Assembly: GCA_905215405.1 (NCBI GenBank)
Contig: CAJMQE010000050.1
Coordinates: 1 to 27,980, forward strand
Reading direction: 5' to 3'
From: an uncultured bacterium
GTDB lineage: Bacteria; Bacillota; Clostridia; Lachnospirales; Lachnospiraceae
DNA: 27,980 nt
Positions 7,995 to 15,767 of the stretch are shown in pieces. Within the stretch, counting starts at the first letter, position 1. Each line of letters opens with the position of its first letter. A program made the position numbers and the translations under genes. The notes under the pieces were generated by a model. It had not been told where the DNA came from. It ran no database searches and saw only the letters and a program-made list of their open reading frames with translations.

Positions 7995-8954
7995 ATGACT
8001 CCTTTAAAAAATAAAAGTTACGTAAGAAAACGGAAAATTATTATGGCAAGAAGGATAATTGCAGTATGTGTACTTCTTCTTGTACTGACGCCGGTTGTGA
8101 TTTGCAACTGGTTATCTTCAGAAAAGAATGAATCTGGAGAAGTAAAGGAAGCAGATGCACAGGCTGTTAATGCGGCATTGAGTGGGCAGACAAGCGCAGA
8201 TGAAAGCGTTGCGCAAGCGACGACACAGGAAGAAACAACAGAAGAGGAAACACAAACACAGGAAGAGACAACAGTAGAAGACAAAAAGGATAAGGCAGAC
8301 GAACCTAAGAAGCAGGATGACAATGATGGTGTGAAACGAGTTTATCTTACTTTTGATGATGGTCCATCTGATAATACAGACAAAATCCTTGATATTCTTG
8401 CAGAGAACAATGTAAAAGCAACGTTCTTTGTTATTGAAAAAACTGATGTAGCTGATGTGGAACATTATAAGAGAATTTTATCCGAAGGACATACTCTTGC
8501 AATGCATTCTTCAAGCCATGAGTATTCTATCATTTATGCTTCAATGGATGCGTACATAACAGATGTAACACAACTTCAGGATTATCTGGAATCAATTACC
8601 GGTGAGAAAGCGAAGTTCTATCGTTTCCCAGGTGGCTCCAGTAATACAGTTGGTCAGATCAGTATGCATGATTGTGTAGACTGGCTGAATTCTCAGGATA
8701 TTACATATTTTGACTGGAATGTTGATTCTGGAGATGCAGATCGTGGTGGATCTTCAACAGACTGTATTATTAATAATGTAGTTAGCGGTGTTTCTAAACT
8801 GGATAACGCAGTAGTACTGATGCACGATACCAATGCCAAGGGAACTACCGTAGAGGCACTTCCATCTATTATTTCCCAGATCAAGAGTATGGGCGGAGAA
8901 ATGCTTCCAATCACAGATGATACGAAACCAATTCATCACAGAATTAACAGATAG
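7995..8954 (+). CDS. Membrane-anchored polysaccharide deacetylase (NodB/PgdA family, CE4)
   Basis: This is a 319-residue extracytoplasmic metal-dependent deacetylase, probably acting on peptidoglycan N-acetylglucosamine. A basic N-terminus (RKRKIIMARR) precedes one membrane segment (about 20-38), then a Glu/Thr-rich linker (45-110). The NodB domain (114-310) shows all five CE4 motifs: TFDDGPS (119-125, base and metal aspartates), MHSSSHEY (170-177, metal histidines H171 and H175), RFPGGS (210-215), DWNVDSGD (240-247) and LMHDT (275-279). Lysozyme resistance or wall maturation is the usual role of such enzymes; the actual substrate here is inferred. It has its own promoter and is followed after 24 bp by the bactofilin gene, with which it is probably co-transcribed. 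Confidence 0.9.
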   Translation: MTPLKNKSYVRKRKIIMARRIIAVCVLLLVLTPVVICNWLSSEKNESGEVKEADAQAVNAALSGQTSADESVAQATTQEETTEEETQTQEETTVEDKKDKADEPKKQDDNDGVKRVYLTFDDGPSDNTDKILDILAENNVKATFFVIEKTDVADVEHYKRILSEGHTLAMHSSSHEYSIIYASMDAYITDVTQLQDYLESITGEKAKFYRFPGGSSNTVGQISMHDCVDWLNSQDITYFDWNVDSGDADRGGSSTDCIINNVVSGVSKLDNAVVLMHDTNAKGTTVEALPSIISQIKSMGGEMLPITDDTKPIHHRINR

Positions 8955-8978
8955 AGTGATATTGACGGGAGAAAAATT

Positions 8979-9722
8979 ATGGGCTTTTTTAAAGATTTTA
9001 AAGAAGATCTTTCCAGCAGTGTGAGCGAAAAGAGCAAAAATGATGAATTATTGAGGGCACAGAATGAGGATCAGGAACTGTTTATGGATACTCTTGATGA
9101 AGATGCGATTGCAAAACTTTCACAGACGATTGCATTAGAACAGGAGTCTGAAGAATCCATAAAACAGAATGAAAAGATCGATAGTGAGCATTCTGATGAC
9201 AAGACAGAGCGTTTACAGACAGAAGTACAGAAAGAGGAAACTACTGATAGAACCAGTGAGGAAGAGGTCGCACATATTACAAAAAATATGATCATAACAG
9301 GTGATCTAGTTACAAAGGGTGCGATTGAAACGGCTGGTACAATTGAAGGCAATATTACTTGTCGCGGCAGACTCAATATATATGGTACTCTTCACGGTGA
9401 TGCTACAGCAGCACAAGTAACAGCAAGTCTGGCACAGATCAATGGTAATCTGGTCGTGTCAGGAAATGTTGAAATCGGTGCAGGAACTGTGATGATTGGA
9501 AATGTATCAGGCACAGCGGCGATGATCGCTGGTGCTGTAAAAGGGAATATTGATATCAATGGACCAGTTATTGTTGAGCAGAGCGCGGTAATCGTAGGTG
9601 ATATTAAATGTGAAAGCCTGCAGATCAATCAGGGAGCAACCATCGAAGGACGTTGCTGTCAGTCTTATGCAGGGACAGATCCAAATTCAGTTTTTGAGAA
9701 AAAAGATCAGATTTTAGAATAA
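8979..9722 (+). CDS. Bactofilin-type polymer-forming cytoskeletal protein
   Basis: The 247-residue protein has a charged, low-complexity N-terminal half (1-100, Glu/Lys/Ser-rich) and a bactofilin beta-helix core at about 101-227. The core shows the short repeating turns of the family, for example NMIITGDLVTKGAIETAGTI, GRLNIYGTLHGD and GNVEIGAGTVMIGNVSG. Bactofilins self-assemble without nucleotide into membrane-associated filaments that position wall enzymes. The core ends in RCCQSY and an acidic tail. The site GACGGGAG (8964-8971) precedes the ATG by 7 nt. Its place 24 bp behind a wall deacetylase gene suggests joint function at the envelope, as known for bactofilin/peptidoglycan-hydrolase pairs elsewhere; here that is inference. 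Confidence 0.88.
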   Translation: MGFFKDFKEDLSSSVSEKSKNDELLRAQNEDQELFMDTLDEDAIAKLSQTIALEQESEESIKQNEKIDSEHSDDKTERLQTEVQKEETTDRTSEEEVAHITKNMIITGDLVTKGAIETAGTIEGNITCRGRLNIYGTLHGDATAAQVTASLAQINGNLVVSGNVEIGAGTVMIGNVSGTAAMIAGAVKGNIDINGPVIVEQSAVIVGDIKCESLQINQGATIEGRCCQSYAGTDPNSVFEKKDQILE

Positions 9723-9814
9723 TATATTGATAAAATACTTTATTATTATTTCAAAATATATTAGAATAGAATTATACGAAAAGAAAGATAAAATATATTA
9801 CAAGAGGTGCAGTC

Positions 9815-10522
9815 GTGAAAGAATTGAAACGAGTTATACTGAAATTAAGTGGTGAAGCTTTATCAGGAGATAAAAAATCAGGTTATGATGATGCGATTAT
9901 TGAAGATATCGCTAAGCAGGTCGCTGAACTGACAAATAAAGGTTTACAGGTCGGCGTTGTTATAGGCGGTGGTAATTACTGGAGAGGCCGTTCTAATGAC
10001 AATATTGACAGAACAAAAGCAGATCAGATTGGTATGCTTGCCACAATCATGAACTGTATTTATGTATCTGAAATTTTCCGTTCAAAGGGGATTAAAACAA
10101 GTATTCTGACTCCATTTGAATGTGGAAGTATGACAAAGTTTTTCTCAAAAGACAGAGCAAACAAATATTTTTCAAAAGGAATGGTCGTATTCTTTGCAGG
10201 CGGTACAGGACATCCATATTTCTCAACAGATACAGGAATTGTTCTGCGTGCCATTGAAATGGATGCAGATGCCATTTTACTTGCAAAAGCAATTGATGGA
10301 ATTTATGACAGTGATCCAAAGATCAACCCTAGTGCAAAGAAGTACAGCAAGATATCTATTCAGGATGTTGTAGCGCAGAAGCTTGGTGTTATTGATATGA
10401 CAGCATCTGTTATGTGCATGGAGAATAAAATGCCATTACTTGTATTCGGACTCAATGAAAAGAACAGTATTGTGAATGCATTAAGTGGAAAATTTGAAGG
10501 AACTGAAGTAACAGTTGATTAA
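9815..10522 (+). CDS. pyrH: Uridylate kinase (UMP kinase)
   Basis: PyrH phosphorylates UMP to UDP with ATP in the cytosol and is a hexameric amino-acid-kinase-fold enzyme. The 235-residue product shows VILKLSGEAL at the N-terminus, VIGGGNYWRGR, AGGTGHPYFSTDTG and LAKAIDGIYDSDP, all diagnostic. Translation starts at a GTG (9815) preceded by AAGAGGTG (9802-9809). The usual upstream partners rpsB and tsf are absent; the bactofilin gene takes their place. It opens the housekeeping run of plus-strand genes. I found no convincing promoter in the AT-rich gap 9723-9814, although transcription could begin there. Confidence 0.97.
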   Translation: MKELKRVILKLSGEALSGDKKSGYDDAIIEDIAKQVAELTNKGLQVGVVIGGGNYWRGRSNDNIDRTKADQIGMLATIMNCIYVSEIFRSKGIKTSILTPFECGSMTKFFSKDRANKYFSKGMVVFFAGGTGHPYFSTDTGIVLRAIEMDADAILLAKAIDGIYDSDPKINPSAKKYSKISIQDVVAQKLGVIDMTASVMCMENKMPLLVFGLNEKNSIVNALSGKFEGTEVTVD

Positions 10523-10531
10523 TCAGATAGT

Positions 10532-10551
10532 AATTGGCAATATTGCTAATT
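10532..10551. repeat. 20-bp inverted repeat just after pyrH
   Basis: AATTGGCAAT (10532-10541) faces ATTGCTAATT (10542-10551) with a single G-U wobble. No T run follows, so it is not an ordinary terminator. It may act as an mRNA stability or processing element at the 3' end of pyrH. Confidence 0.45.
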
Positions 10552-10576
10552 GAATAAATAATATATTTATAAAGAA

Positions 10577-10647
10577 GCTGAAAAAATATTTTAAGGAGAG
10601 ATGCGCGCCGCCCAGATGTTTCAGCGTTATTTGAACCGTGGTTCAAA
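10577..10647 (+). promoter_or_regulatory. Predicted structured leader of frr
   Basis: Two helices can be drawn: GCTGAAA (10577-10583) with TTTCAGC (10619-10625), enclosing AAGGAG (10593-10598) and a GC-rich patch GCGCGCCGCCC, and TTTGAAC (10630-10636) with GTTCAAA (10641-10647) around CGTG. The ATG at 10601 is only 2 nt from the SD and would add 30 untypical residues to Frr. A cis-acting leader is an inference from the pairing. Confidence 0.4.
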
Positions 10648-10690
10648 GGGCAAATTTTGCAAATGTTTTGCAATGTGCATAGGAAAGAAA

Positions 10691-11242
10691 ATGAGTGAAA
10701 TGAATCAATTTGAAGAAAAAATGCAGAAGTCTATAGATGCATTACAGGAAGAATACGTTACAATCAGAGCAGGAAGAGCCAATCCACATATTCTGGACAA
10801 AATTACAGTAGATTACTACGGCACACCTTCCTCACTTCAGCAGGTAGCTAATATATCTGTTCCTGAAGCAAGAATTATCCAGATCCAGCCTTGGGAATCA
10901 AGTTTGATCAAGGAAATTGAAAAAGCAATTCTTGTTTCTGATCTTGGTATTACACCTAATAATGATGGTAAGGTAATCAGACTGGTATTCCCTGAACTTA
11001 CAGAGGAAAGACGTAAGGAATTAGCTAAGGATGTTAAGAAAAAAGGCGATAATGCCAAAGTTGCCATCCGTAATATCAGAAGAGATGCAAATGATCTTTT
11101 CAAAAAGAAGAACAAGGCTAACGAAATCTCTGATGATGATTTAAAGGATACAGAAGATCAGATCCAGAAACTTACAGACAAATATGTAGCATTGATTGAC
11201 AAAGCAATCGAAGCAAAGACAAAAGAAATACTTACAGTATAA
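10691..11242 (+). CDS. frr: Ribosome recycling factor
   Basis: Frr splits post-termination ribosomes together with EF-G. The 183-residue product from 10691 (MSEMNQFEEKM) has the family length and motifs: IRAGRANPHILDKI, the DYYG segment (VDYYGTPSSL), IQPWESSLIKEIEKAI and LTEERRKEL. The open frame continues upstream to an ATG at 10601, adding MRAAQMFQRY and a Cys/Lys-rich stretch not found in the family; that extension also overlaps the predicted leader hairpins. I therefore place the start at 10691, although its SD (AGGAAAG, 10681-10687) is modest. The pyrH-frr gap of 168 bp is unusually wide for this gene pair. A strong hairpin lies between frr and uppS. Confidence 0.93.
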   Translation: MSEMNQFEEKMQKSIDALQEEYVTIRAGRANPHILDKITVDYYGTPSSLQQVANISVPEARIIQIQPWESSLIKEIEKAILVSDLGITPNNDGKVIRLVFPELTEERRKELAKDVKKKGDNAKVAIRNIRRDANDLFKKKNKANEISDDDLKDTEDQIQKLTDKYVALIDKAIEAKTKEILTV

Positions 11243-11291
11243 AATATTATGTCGATGGAGAAACGAAAAGTTGCTCTGTCACTGAATGTAT

Positions 11292-11335
11292 CGAATAATC
11301 CGTAGAAATGTTCTTGTATTTCTACGGATTATTCG
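11292..11335 (+). promoter_or_regulatory. 18-bp perfect hairpin between frr and uppS
   Basis: CGAATAATCCGTAGAAAT (11292-11309) pairs without mismatch to 11318-11335 around the loop GTTCTTGT. The 3' flank is GTATATTTCTAGG, not a T run, so termination would be weak. Only 9 nt separate it from the uppS ribosome site AGGAGG (11345-11350). An attenuator, an RNase processing site or an RBS-adjacent control element are all possible. Confidence 0.8.
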
Positions 11336-11355
11336 TATATTTCTAGGAGGTTATT

Positions 11356-12090
11356 TTGGATAATTTTAATGAAGAACTGGGACTTAAAGTGCCGGAACAT
11401 GTTGCTGTTATTCTTGATGGCAATGGAAGATGGGCAAAAAAGAAACATATGCCAAGAAACTATGGTCATGTACAGGGAAGCAAAGTTGTAGAGGATATGC
11501 TGAATATTGTAGATGAGCTTGGTGTGAAATATTTCACAGTATATGCCTTCTCAACAGAAAATTGGAAACGTTCAACGGATGAAGTTTCCACTTTGATGAG
11601 AATCCTGCGCAGTTATTTAAAGGACTGTATTAAGAAATGTATGAAAAATGATGTCAGATGCCGTGTCATTGGTAAAAAAGATGGTCTGAGCGACGATATC
11701 ATTCAAAGAATAGAAGAACTTGAAGAGGCAACAAAGAATAATAAAGGACTAAATTTCACGATTGCAATTAACTATGGTGGAAGGGATGAACTGACAAGGG
11801 CAATGAAAAAAATTGCTCTGCAGGTAAAAAATGGATCAATAAGTTCTGAAGATATTACAGAAGATATGATTGGAAAGAATCTTGATACATGGGAACTTCC
11901 AGATCCTGATCTGCTGATCAGAACGAGTGGAGAAGAAAGAACATCAAATTTCCTTCCATGGCAGATCGCGTATTCAGAGTTCTATTTTACGCCTACATTA
12001 TGGCCTGATTTTAACAGAGATGAAATGATCAAAGCGTTTGAAAAGTACAATAAACGAGACAGACGTTTTGGTGGTGTTAAGGAGGAGTAG
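11356..12090 (+). CDS. uppS: Undecaprenyl diphosphate synthase (cis-prenyltransferase)
   Basis: UppS adds isopentenyl units to farnesyl diphosphate to make the C55 lipid carrier for peptidoglycan and other wall polymers. The 244-residue protein carries the family landmarks VAVILDGNGRWAKKK (16-30, with the catalytic aspartate), YAFSTENWKRS, INYGGRDEL, and DLLIRTSGEERTSNFLPWQ followed by the aromatic AYSEFYFTP. The start is a TTG at 11356, supported by a perfect AGGAGG (11345-11350) 5 nt upstream; no in-frame ATG is available near the conserved N-terminus. The rare start codon and the strong hairpin just upstream suggest translational tuning. The SD of cdsA lies inside the final uppS codons. 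Confidence 0.96.
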   Translation: MDNFNEELGLKVPEHVAVILDGNGRWAKKKHMPRNYGHVQGSKVVEDMLNIVDELGVKYFTVYAFSTENWKRSTDEVSTLMRILRSYLKDCIKKCMKNDVRCRVIGKKDGLSDDIIQRIEELEEATKNNKGLNFTIAINYGGRDELTRAMKKIALQVKNGSISSEDITEDMIGKNLDTWELPDPDLLIRTSGEERTSNFLPWQIAYSEFYFTPTLWPDFNRDEMIKAFEKYNKRDRRFGGVKEE

Positions 12091-12096
12091 AGTAGT

Positions 12097-12903
12097 ATGA
12101 AAACCAGAATACTGAGTGGTATTGTACTTGGAATTGTTACATTTGCATCATTATATTTTGGCGGCTGGTTCCTCTTTGCAATCTGTCTGGCTATTTCGTT
12201 GACAGGAATGATGGAATTATATCGTGTTGTTGGTATTCACAACAAATTAATTGGTATAATGGGATATTTGTCAGCAATAATATATTATATAATGGTGATT
12301 GCAGGAGCTGCAGAATACACAGAATTTCTGATTATTGCTTCTCTGATTCTGATCATGACGATTTATGTCATGACATTTCCAACATTTAAAACTGAAGATG
12401 CACTGATGTCGTTCACAGCAGTTGTGTATGTAGCAATTACATTATCATACATATACCAGACCAGAGTTATGGAAAATGGACTGTATGTGGTTTGGCTGAT
12501 ATTTATCTGTTCTTGGGGCAGTGATACATGTGCATACTTTACAGGAGTATGTTTTGGTAAGCATAAGATGGCACCAAAGCTTTCTCCAAAGAAGTCTATT
12601 GAAGGTGCAATTGGAGGAATCTGTGGAGCAGCGATTCTAGGTGCAGTATTCGGCTTTGTCGTACGTAATAATATGACAACAGTAGCGAATCCCGCTCTTG
12701 AATTTGCAATAGCAAGTGCAATCGGTGCGCTGATTTCTATCGTTGGCGATCTTGCTGCATCTGCAATTAAGAGAAATCATGATGTAAAAGATTATGGAAA
12801 ACTGATCCCTGGACATGGTGGTATCATGGATCGTTTTGATAGTGTTATATTTACTGCACCAGTTGTATACTGGGTCGTATTTTTACTGAATCATCTCAGA
12901 TAG
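12097..12903 (+). CDS. cdsA: Phosphatidate cytidylyltransferase (CDP-diglyceride synthase)
   Basis: CdsA is an integral membrane enzyme that makes CDP-diacylglycerol from phosphatidate and CTP, the branch point of phospholipid synthesis. The 268-residue product has several hydrophobic segments, mostly in its first 210 residues, and the complete C-terminal family signature at about 221-247, SAIKRNHDVKDYGKLIPGHG followed by GIMDRFD, including the metal-binding acidic residues. AAGGAGG (12079-12085) overlaps the uppS stop, so translation of the two is probably linked. A hairpin with a weak T run follows about 100 bp downstream. Confidence 0.96.
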   Translation: MKTRILSGIVLGIVTFASLYFGGWFLFAICLAISLTGMMELYRVVGIHNKLIGIMGYLSAIIYYIMVIAGAAEYTEFLIIASLILIMTIYVMTFPTFKTEDALMSFTAVVYVAITLSYIYQTRVMENGLYVVWLIFICSWGSDTCAYFTGVCFGKHKMAPKLSPKKSIEGAIGGICGAAILGAVFGFVVRNNMTTVANPALEFAIASAIGALISIVGDLAASAIKRNHDVKDYGKLIPGHGGIMDRFDSVIFTAPVVYWVVFLLNHLR

Positions 12904-13005
12904 GAAAACGACAGAAAAAGTTCACAAAAGTATGATAATATAAAAATGATATTGAAATATCATACAAAAGAATTATAAAGCAACAAGAGAAAAATACAGA
13001 ATGAA

Positions 13006-13028
13006 AAAGCGGATGTAGTGTCCGCTTT
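13006..13028 (+). terminator. Possible weak terminator or attenuator between cdsA and dxr
   Basis: AAAGCGGA (13006-13013) pairs with TCCGCTTT (13021-13028) around TGTAGTG. The 3' flank CCTTTGTTC is poor in T, so readthrough into dxr is likely. A smaller hairpin ATGATAT/ATATCAT (12946-12963) lies upstream. Confidence 0.5.
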
Positions 13029-13055
13029 CCTTTGTTCAGGTATTTTTCTTCAATC

Positions 13056-13119
13056 AGACTAATAAGCATTAAAAAGACTAATAATCAGTACAGGGACCTT
13101 TGGGTAGCTGTATATACAG
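13056..13119 (+). promoter_or_regulatory. Direct repeats and palindrome upstream of dxr
   Basis: AGACTAATAA occurs twice (13056-13065 and 13075-13084), 19 bp apart. CTGTATATACAG (13108-13119) is a perfect 12-bp palindrome touching the dxr ribosome site. No standard promoter is evident; these may be regulator sites or leader elements. Confidence 0.3.
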
Positions 13120-13134
13120 AAAAGGAATAAAAAG

Positions 13135-14289
13135 ATGGATACTGTTTTAAGAAGAATTTCAATACTTGGTTCAACGGGTTCCATAGGTACACAGACCCTT
13201 GATGTTGTCAGAAAGAATCAGGATTTAAAAGTTGTTGCACTGGCAGCGGGAAGTAATGTAAAAGAACTTGCAAAACAGGCAAGGGAGTTCAGACCAGAAA
13301 TGGTTTGTATAGGAAATGCAGAATTTGAGAAAGATCTGCGTCTCGAGCTGCAGGATACAGATATCAAAATTGTATCTGGAAAAGAGGGGCTAATCGAGGT
13401 AGCTGTAATAGAATCAGCAGATATCGTTGTTACAGCAGTCGTAGGTATGATGGGAATTATTCCTACAATTGAAGCAATTAAGGCGAAGAAGGATATCGCA
13501 CTTGCAAATAAGGAAACACTTGTCACAGCAGGCCATATTATTATGAGTCTTGCAAAAGAAAATGGAGTTCATATTTACCCGGTAGATAGTGAACATTCTG
13601 CTATTTTTCAGTCGTTGAACGGAGAATACAGAAAAGAAGTTAGAAAGATACTTTTGACCGCATCTGGTGGACCATTCAGAGGAAGAACGGTGGAACAGAT
13701 GAGAAATGTCACAGTTGAAGATGCGCTAAATCATCCGAACTGGTCAATGGGAAGAAAGATTACGATAGATTCAGCAACAATGGTCAATAAAGGCCTTGAA
13801 GTTATGGAAGCACAGTGGCTATTTGATGTACCGGCAACTGACGTACAGGTAGTCATTCAGCCACAAAGCATTATTCATTCTATGGTCGAGTTCGTAGATG
13901 GAGGAATCATGGCGCAGCTTGGTAGTCCGGATATGCGACTTCCAATTCAATATGCATTGTACTATCCACATAGAAGACCACTGGATACGAAACCAGTAGA
14001 TTTCTTCGCGTTAAAGCAGATTACATTTGAAGCACCTGATTTTGACAATTTTAAAGGACTCAAACTGGCATATGAAGCAGCAGCGCAGGGTGGTAATATA
14101 CCAACTGCATTTAATGCAGCAAATGAACTGGCTGTCAGCCGCTTTCTGAATAGAAAAATAAAGTTCCTTGATATACCAGATATTATCGAAGAGGCAATGA
14201 AGGAAACAAAATTGATAGATCATCCAACGGTAGAACAGATACTGGCTACAGAAAGCAGCGTTTACGAATTAATCGAAAGCAGGTGGTAA
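13135..14289 (+). CDS. dxr: 1-deoxy-D-xylulose 5-phosphate reductoisomerase
   Basis: Dxr rearranges and reduces DXP to 2-C-methyl-D-erythritol 4-phosphate with NADPH, the committed MEP-pathway step. The 384-residue sequence has the nucleotide-binding loop ILGSTGSIGTQTLDV (10-24), ALANKETLV (near 124), the metal-site segment PVDSEHSAIFQ (near 150), the TASGGPFRG loop, and HPNWSMGRKITIDSATMVNK followed by GLEVMEA. Length and order are normal. The modest SD AAAAGGA precedes the ATG by about 9 nt. Its stop codon is one base before the rseP start. Together with ispG in the same cluster it supplies isoprenoid precursors used by UppS. Confidence 0.97.
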   Translation: MDTVLRRISILGSTGSIGTQTLDVVRKNQDLKVVALAAGSNVKELAKQAREFRPEMVCIGNAEFEKDLRLELQDTDIKIVSGKEGLIEVAVIESADIVVTAVVGMMGIIPTIEAIKAKKDIALANKETLVTAGHIIMSLAKENGVHIYPVDSEHSAIFQSLNGEYRKEVRKILLTASGGPFRGRTVEQMRNVTVEDALNHPNWSMGRKITIDSATMVNKGLEVMEAQWLFDVPATDVQVVIQPQSIIHSMVEFVDGGIMAQLGSPDMRLPIQYALYYPHRRPLDTKPVDFFALKQITFEAPDFDNFKGLKLAYEAAAQGGNIPTAFNAANELAVSRFLNRKIKFLDIPDIIEEAMKETKLIDHPTVEQILATESSVYELIESRW

Positions 14290-14290
14290 T

Positions 14291-15706
14291 TTGTTAAAAA
14301 TAATTATTGCAATCCTGATCCTGAGTGTCATCATCATTGTGCATGAATTTGGACATTTTATTCTTGCAAAAGCAAATGGAATTATGGTACTAGAATTTTC
14401 GCTTGGATTTGGTCCAAAGCTGATCCATTTCAAAAAGGGTGAAACGGAATACTGTCTCAAACTCTTTCCATTTGGTGGCGCATGCATGATGCTGGGCGAA
14501 GATTTTATCGAGACAGATGAGGCGGAAGCCGAAGATGAGGAAACTGAAAATGCTGGGCGCACTACAGGTAAAGATGAAGATGAAAAAAATACGTTGACAG
14601 ATGGAAGAATCAGCGCAAAAGAGAAGAACCTTGCCAAAGGATATGATATGAGCCGTGCATTTGTCAATCAGTCTGTATGGGCACGTATTTCAGTTATTGC
14701 AGCTGGTCCGATCTTTAATTTTATTCTGGCATTTATCATTTCAGTATTTATTATTGGTTTCTATGGTTACGATCCAAGTACGCTCTATAAAGTGTATGAT
14801 GATTCACCAGCGGCAGCAGCTGGTCTGCAGGAGGGGGACAGAATTGTTGAACTCAATGGCAGAAGCATTACATTTTCAAGAGAAGTGACCATGTATAAAT
14901 CCCTGTTTCCTGATGAAACTCTTCATATAACGTATGTCAGAGACGGTCAGAAATATACGACTACAGTGGAACCTGAGCACACAACATCAACGGCTTACCG
15001 GATTGGAATAACCATAACTGAAAATGCAGCGGTAGGTTCTGTTACGGATCATTCTCCAGCAAAAAAAGCAGGGATGAAGATCAATGACGTAATTAAATCT
15101 GTCAATGGAACTGCAATCAGTACTGGAGATGAATTCTCACAGATCGTTACAGCTTCTGAAGGAAATGAGGTCAGTGTTGTCGTTGACAGAGATGGGCAGG
15201 ATGTTACACTGAGCATGACACCAGAACTGACACAAAGTGAGAACTATTATGTAGGATTTGTATGTTATAGCGAAAGACAGAAAGCATCCCCTGCAAATAC
15301 ATTCGTGTATAGCTTTAAAGAAGTTGGCTACTGGATTCGTACGGTGTTCGACAGCTTGAGAATGTTAGTGACTGGAAAATTATCATTAAATGACATGGCA
15401 GGTCCTGTCGGTGTTGTTAATGTAGTTGGTCAGGTCGTTGATCAGAGTAAAACGGATGGTATGCTTTATGTGGTACTGAGCCTGTTGAATATGACAGTTA
15501 TGATTACGGCAAACCTTGGTGTAATGAACCTTTTACCACTGCCAGCATTGGATGGCGGGCGTCTGGTATTTCTGATTATAGAAGCACTGAGAGGAAAACC
15601 GGTCAGCCGACAGAAGGAAGGCATGGTACATTTTGTCGGAATGGTCTTACTGATGATCCTGATGGTTGTAATCATGTTCAATGATGTCAGAAATATTTTC
15701 TTTTAA
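14291..15706 (+). CDS. rseP: Site-2 intramembrane metalloprotease (RseP/RasP family)
   Basis: This is a 471-residue zinc protease that cuts membrane-spanning substrates such as anti-sigma factors. HEFGH (H18, E19, H22) lies in the first membrane segment and LPLPALDGG (416-423) supplies the third zinc ligand, D421. Two PDZ-like domains are visible, at about 165-230 (DSPAAAAGLQEGDRIVELNG) and 240-312 (HSPAKKAGMKINDVIKSVNG). The protein is longer than typical Firmicutes homologues because of the second PDZ and a very acidic insert at residues 72-100 on the cytosolic side. The start is a TTG at 14291, one base after the dxr stop, preceded by AGGTGG; an N-terminus beginning at a later ATG would lose the HEFGH motif. 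No anti-sigma gene adjoins it. Confidence 0.95.
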   Translation: MLKIIIAILILSVIIIVHEFGHFILAKANGIMVLEFSLGFGPKLIHFKKGETEYCLKLFPFGGACMMLGEDFIETDEAEAEDEETENAGRTTGKDEDEKNTLTDGRISAKEKNLAKGYDMSRAFVNQSVWARISVIAAGPIFNFILAFIISVFIIGFYGYDPSTLYKVYDDSPAAAAGLQEGDRIVELNGRSITFSREVTMYKSLFPDETLHITYVRDGQKYTTTVEPEHTTSTAYRIGITITENAAVGSVTDHSPAKKAGMKINDVIKSVNGTAISTGDEFSQIVTASEGNEVSVVVDRDGQDVTLSMTPELTQSENYYVGFVCYSERQKASPANTFVYSFKEVGYWIRTVFDSLRMLVTGKLSLNDMAGPVGVVNVVGQVVDQSKTDGMLYVVLSLLNMTVMITANLGVMNLLPLPALDGGRLVFLIIEALRGKPVSRQKEGMVHFVGMVLLMILMVVIMFNDVRNIFF

Positions 15707-15767
15707 TTCAGACTGGTCCGAATGTAATTAGAAAAAAATTAAAATTTTGATAATAATATGTAGATTC

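Noticed and set aside
8018..8465. Minus-strand open frames opposite the deacetylase linker (Cys/Ser- and Phe/Leu-rich)
   Set aside because: They mirror the Glu/Thr-rich coding repeats on the plus strand and have no ribosome site or family features.
10601..10690. N-terminal extension of Frr from the ATG at 10601
   Set aside because: The SD is 2 nt from that ATG, the extra 30 residues are unlike the family, and the region forms hairpins; start at 10691 was preferred, though doubt is noted as a finding.
13085..13134. T-box or other riboswitch upstream of dxr
   Set aside because: No T-box core sequence or specifier stem is present; CAGGGACCTTTGGG only superficially resembles it.
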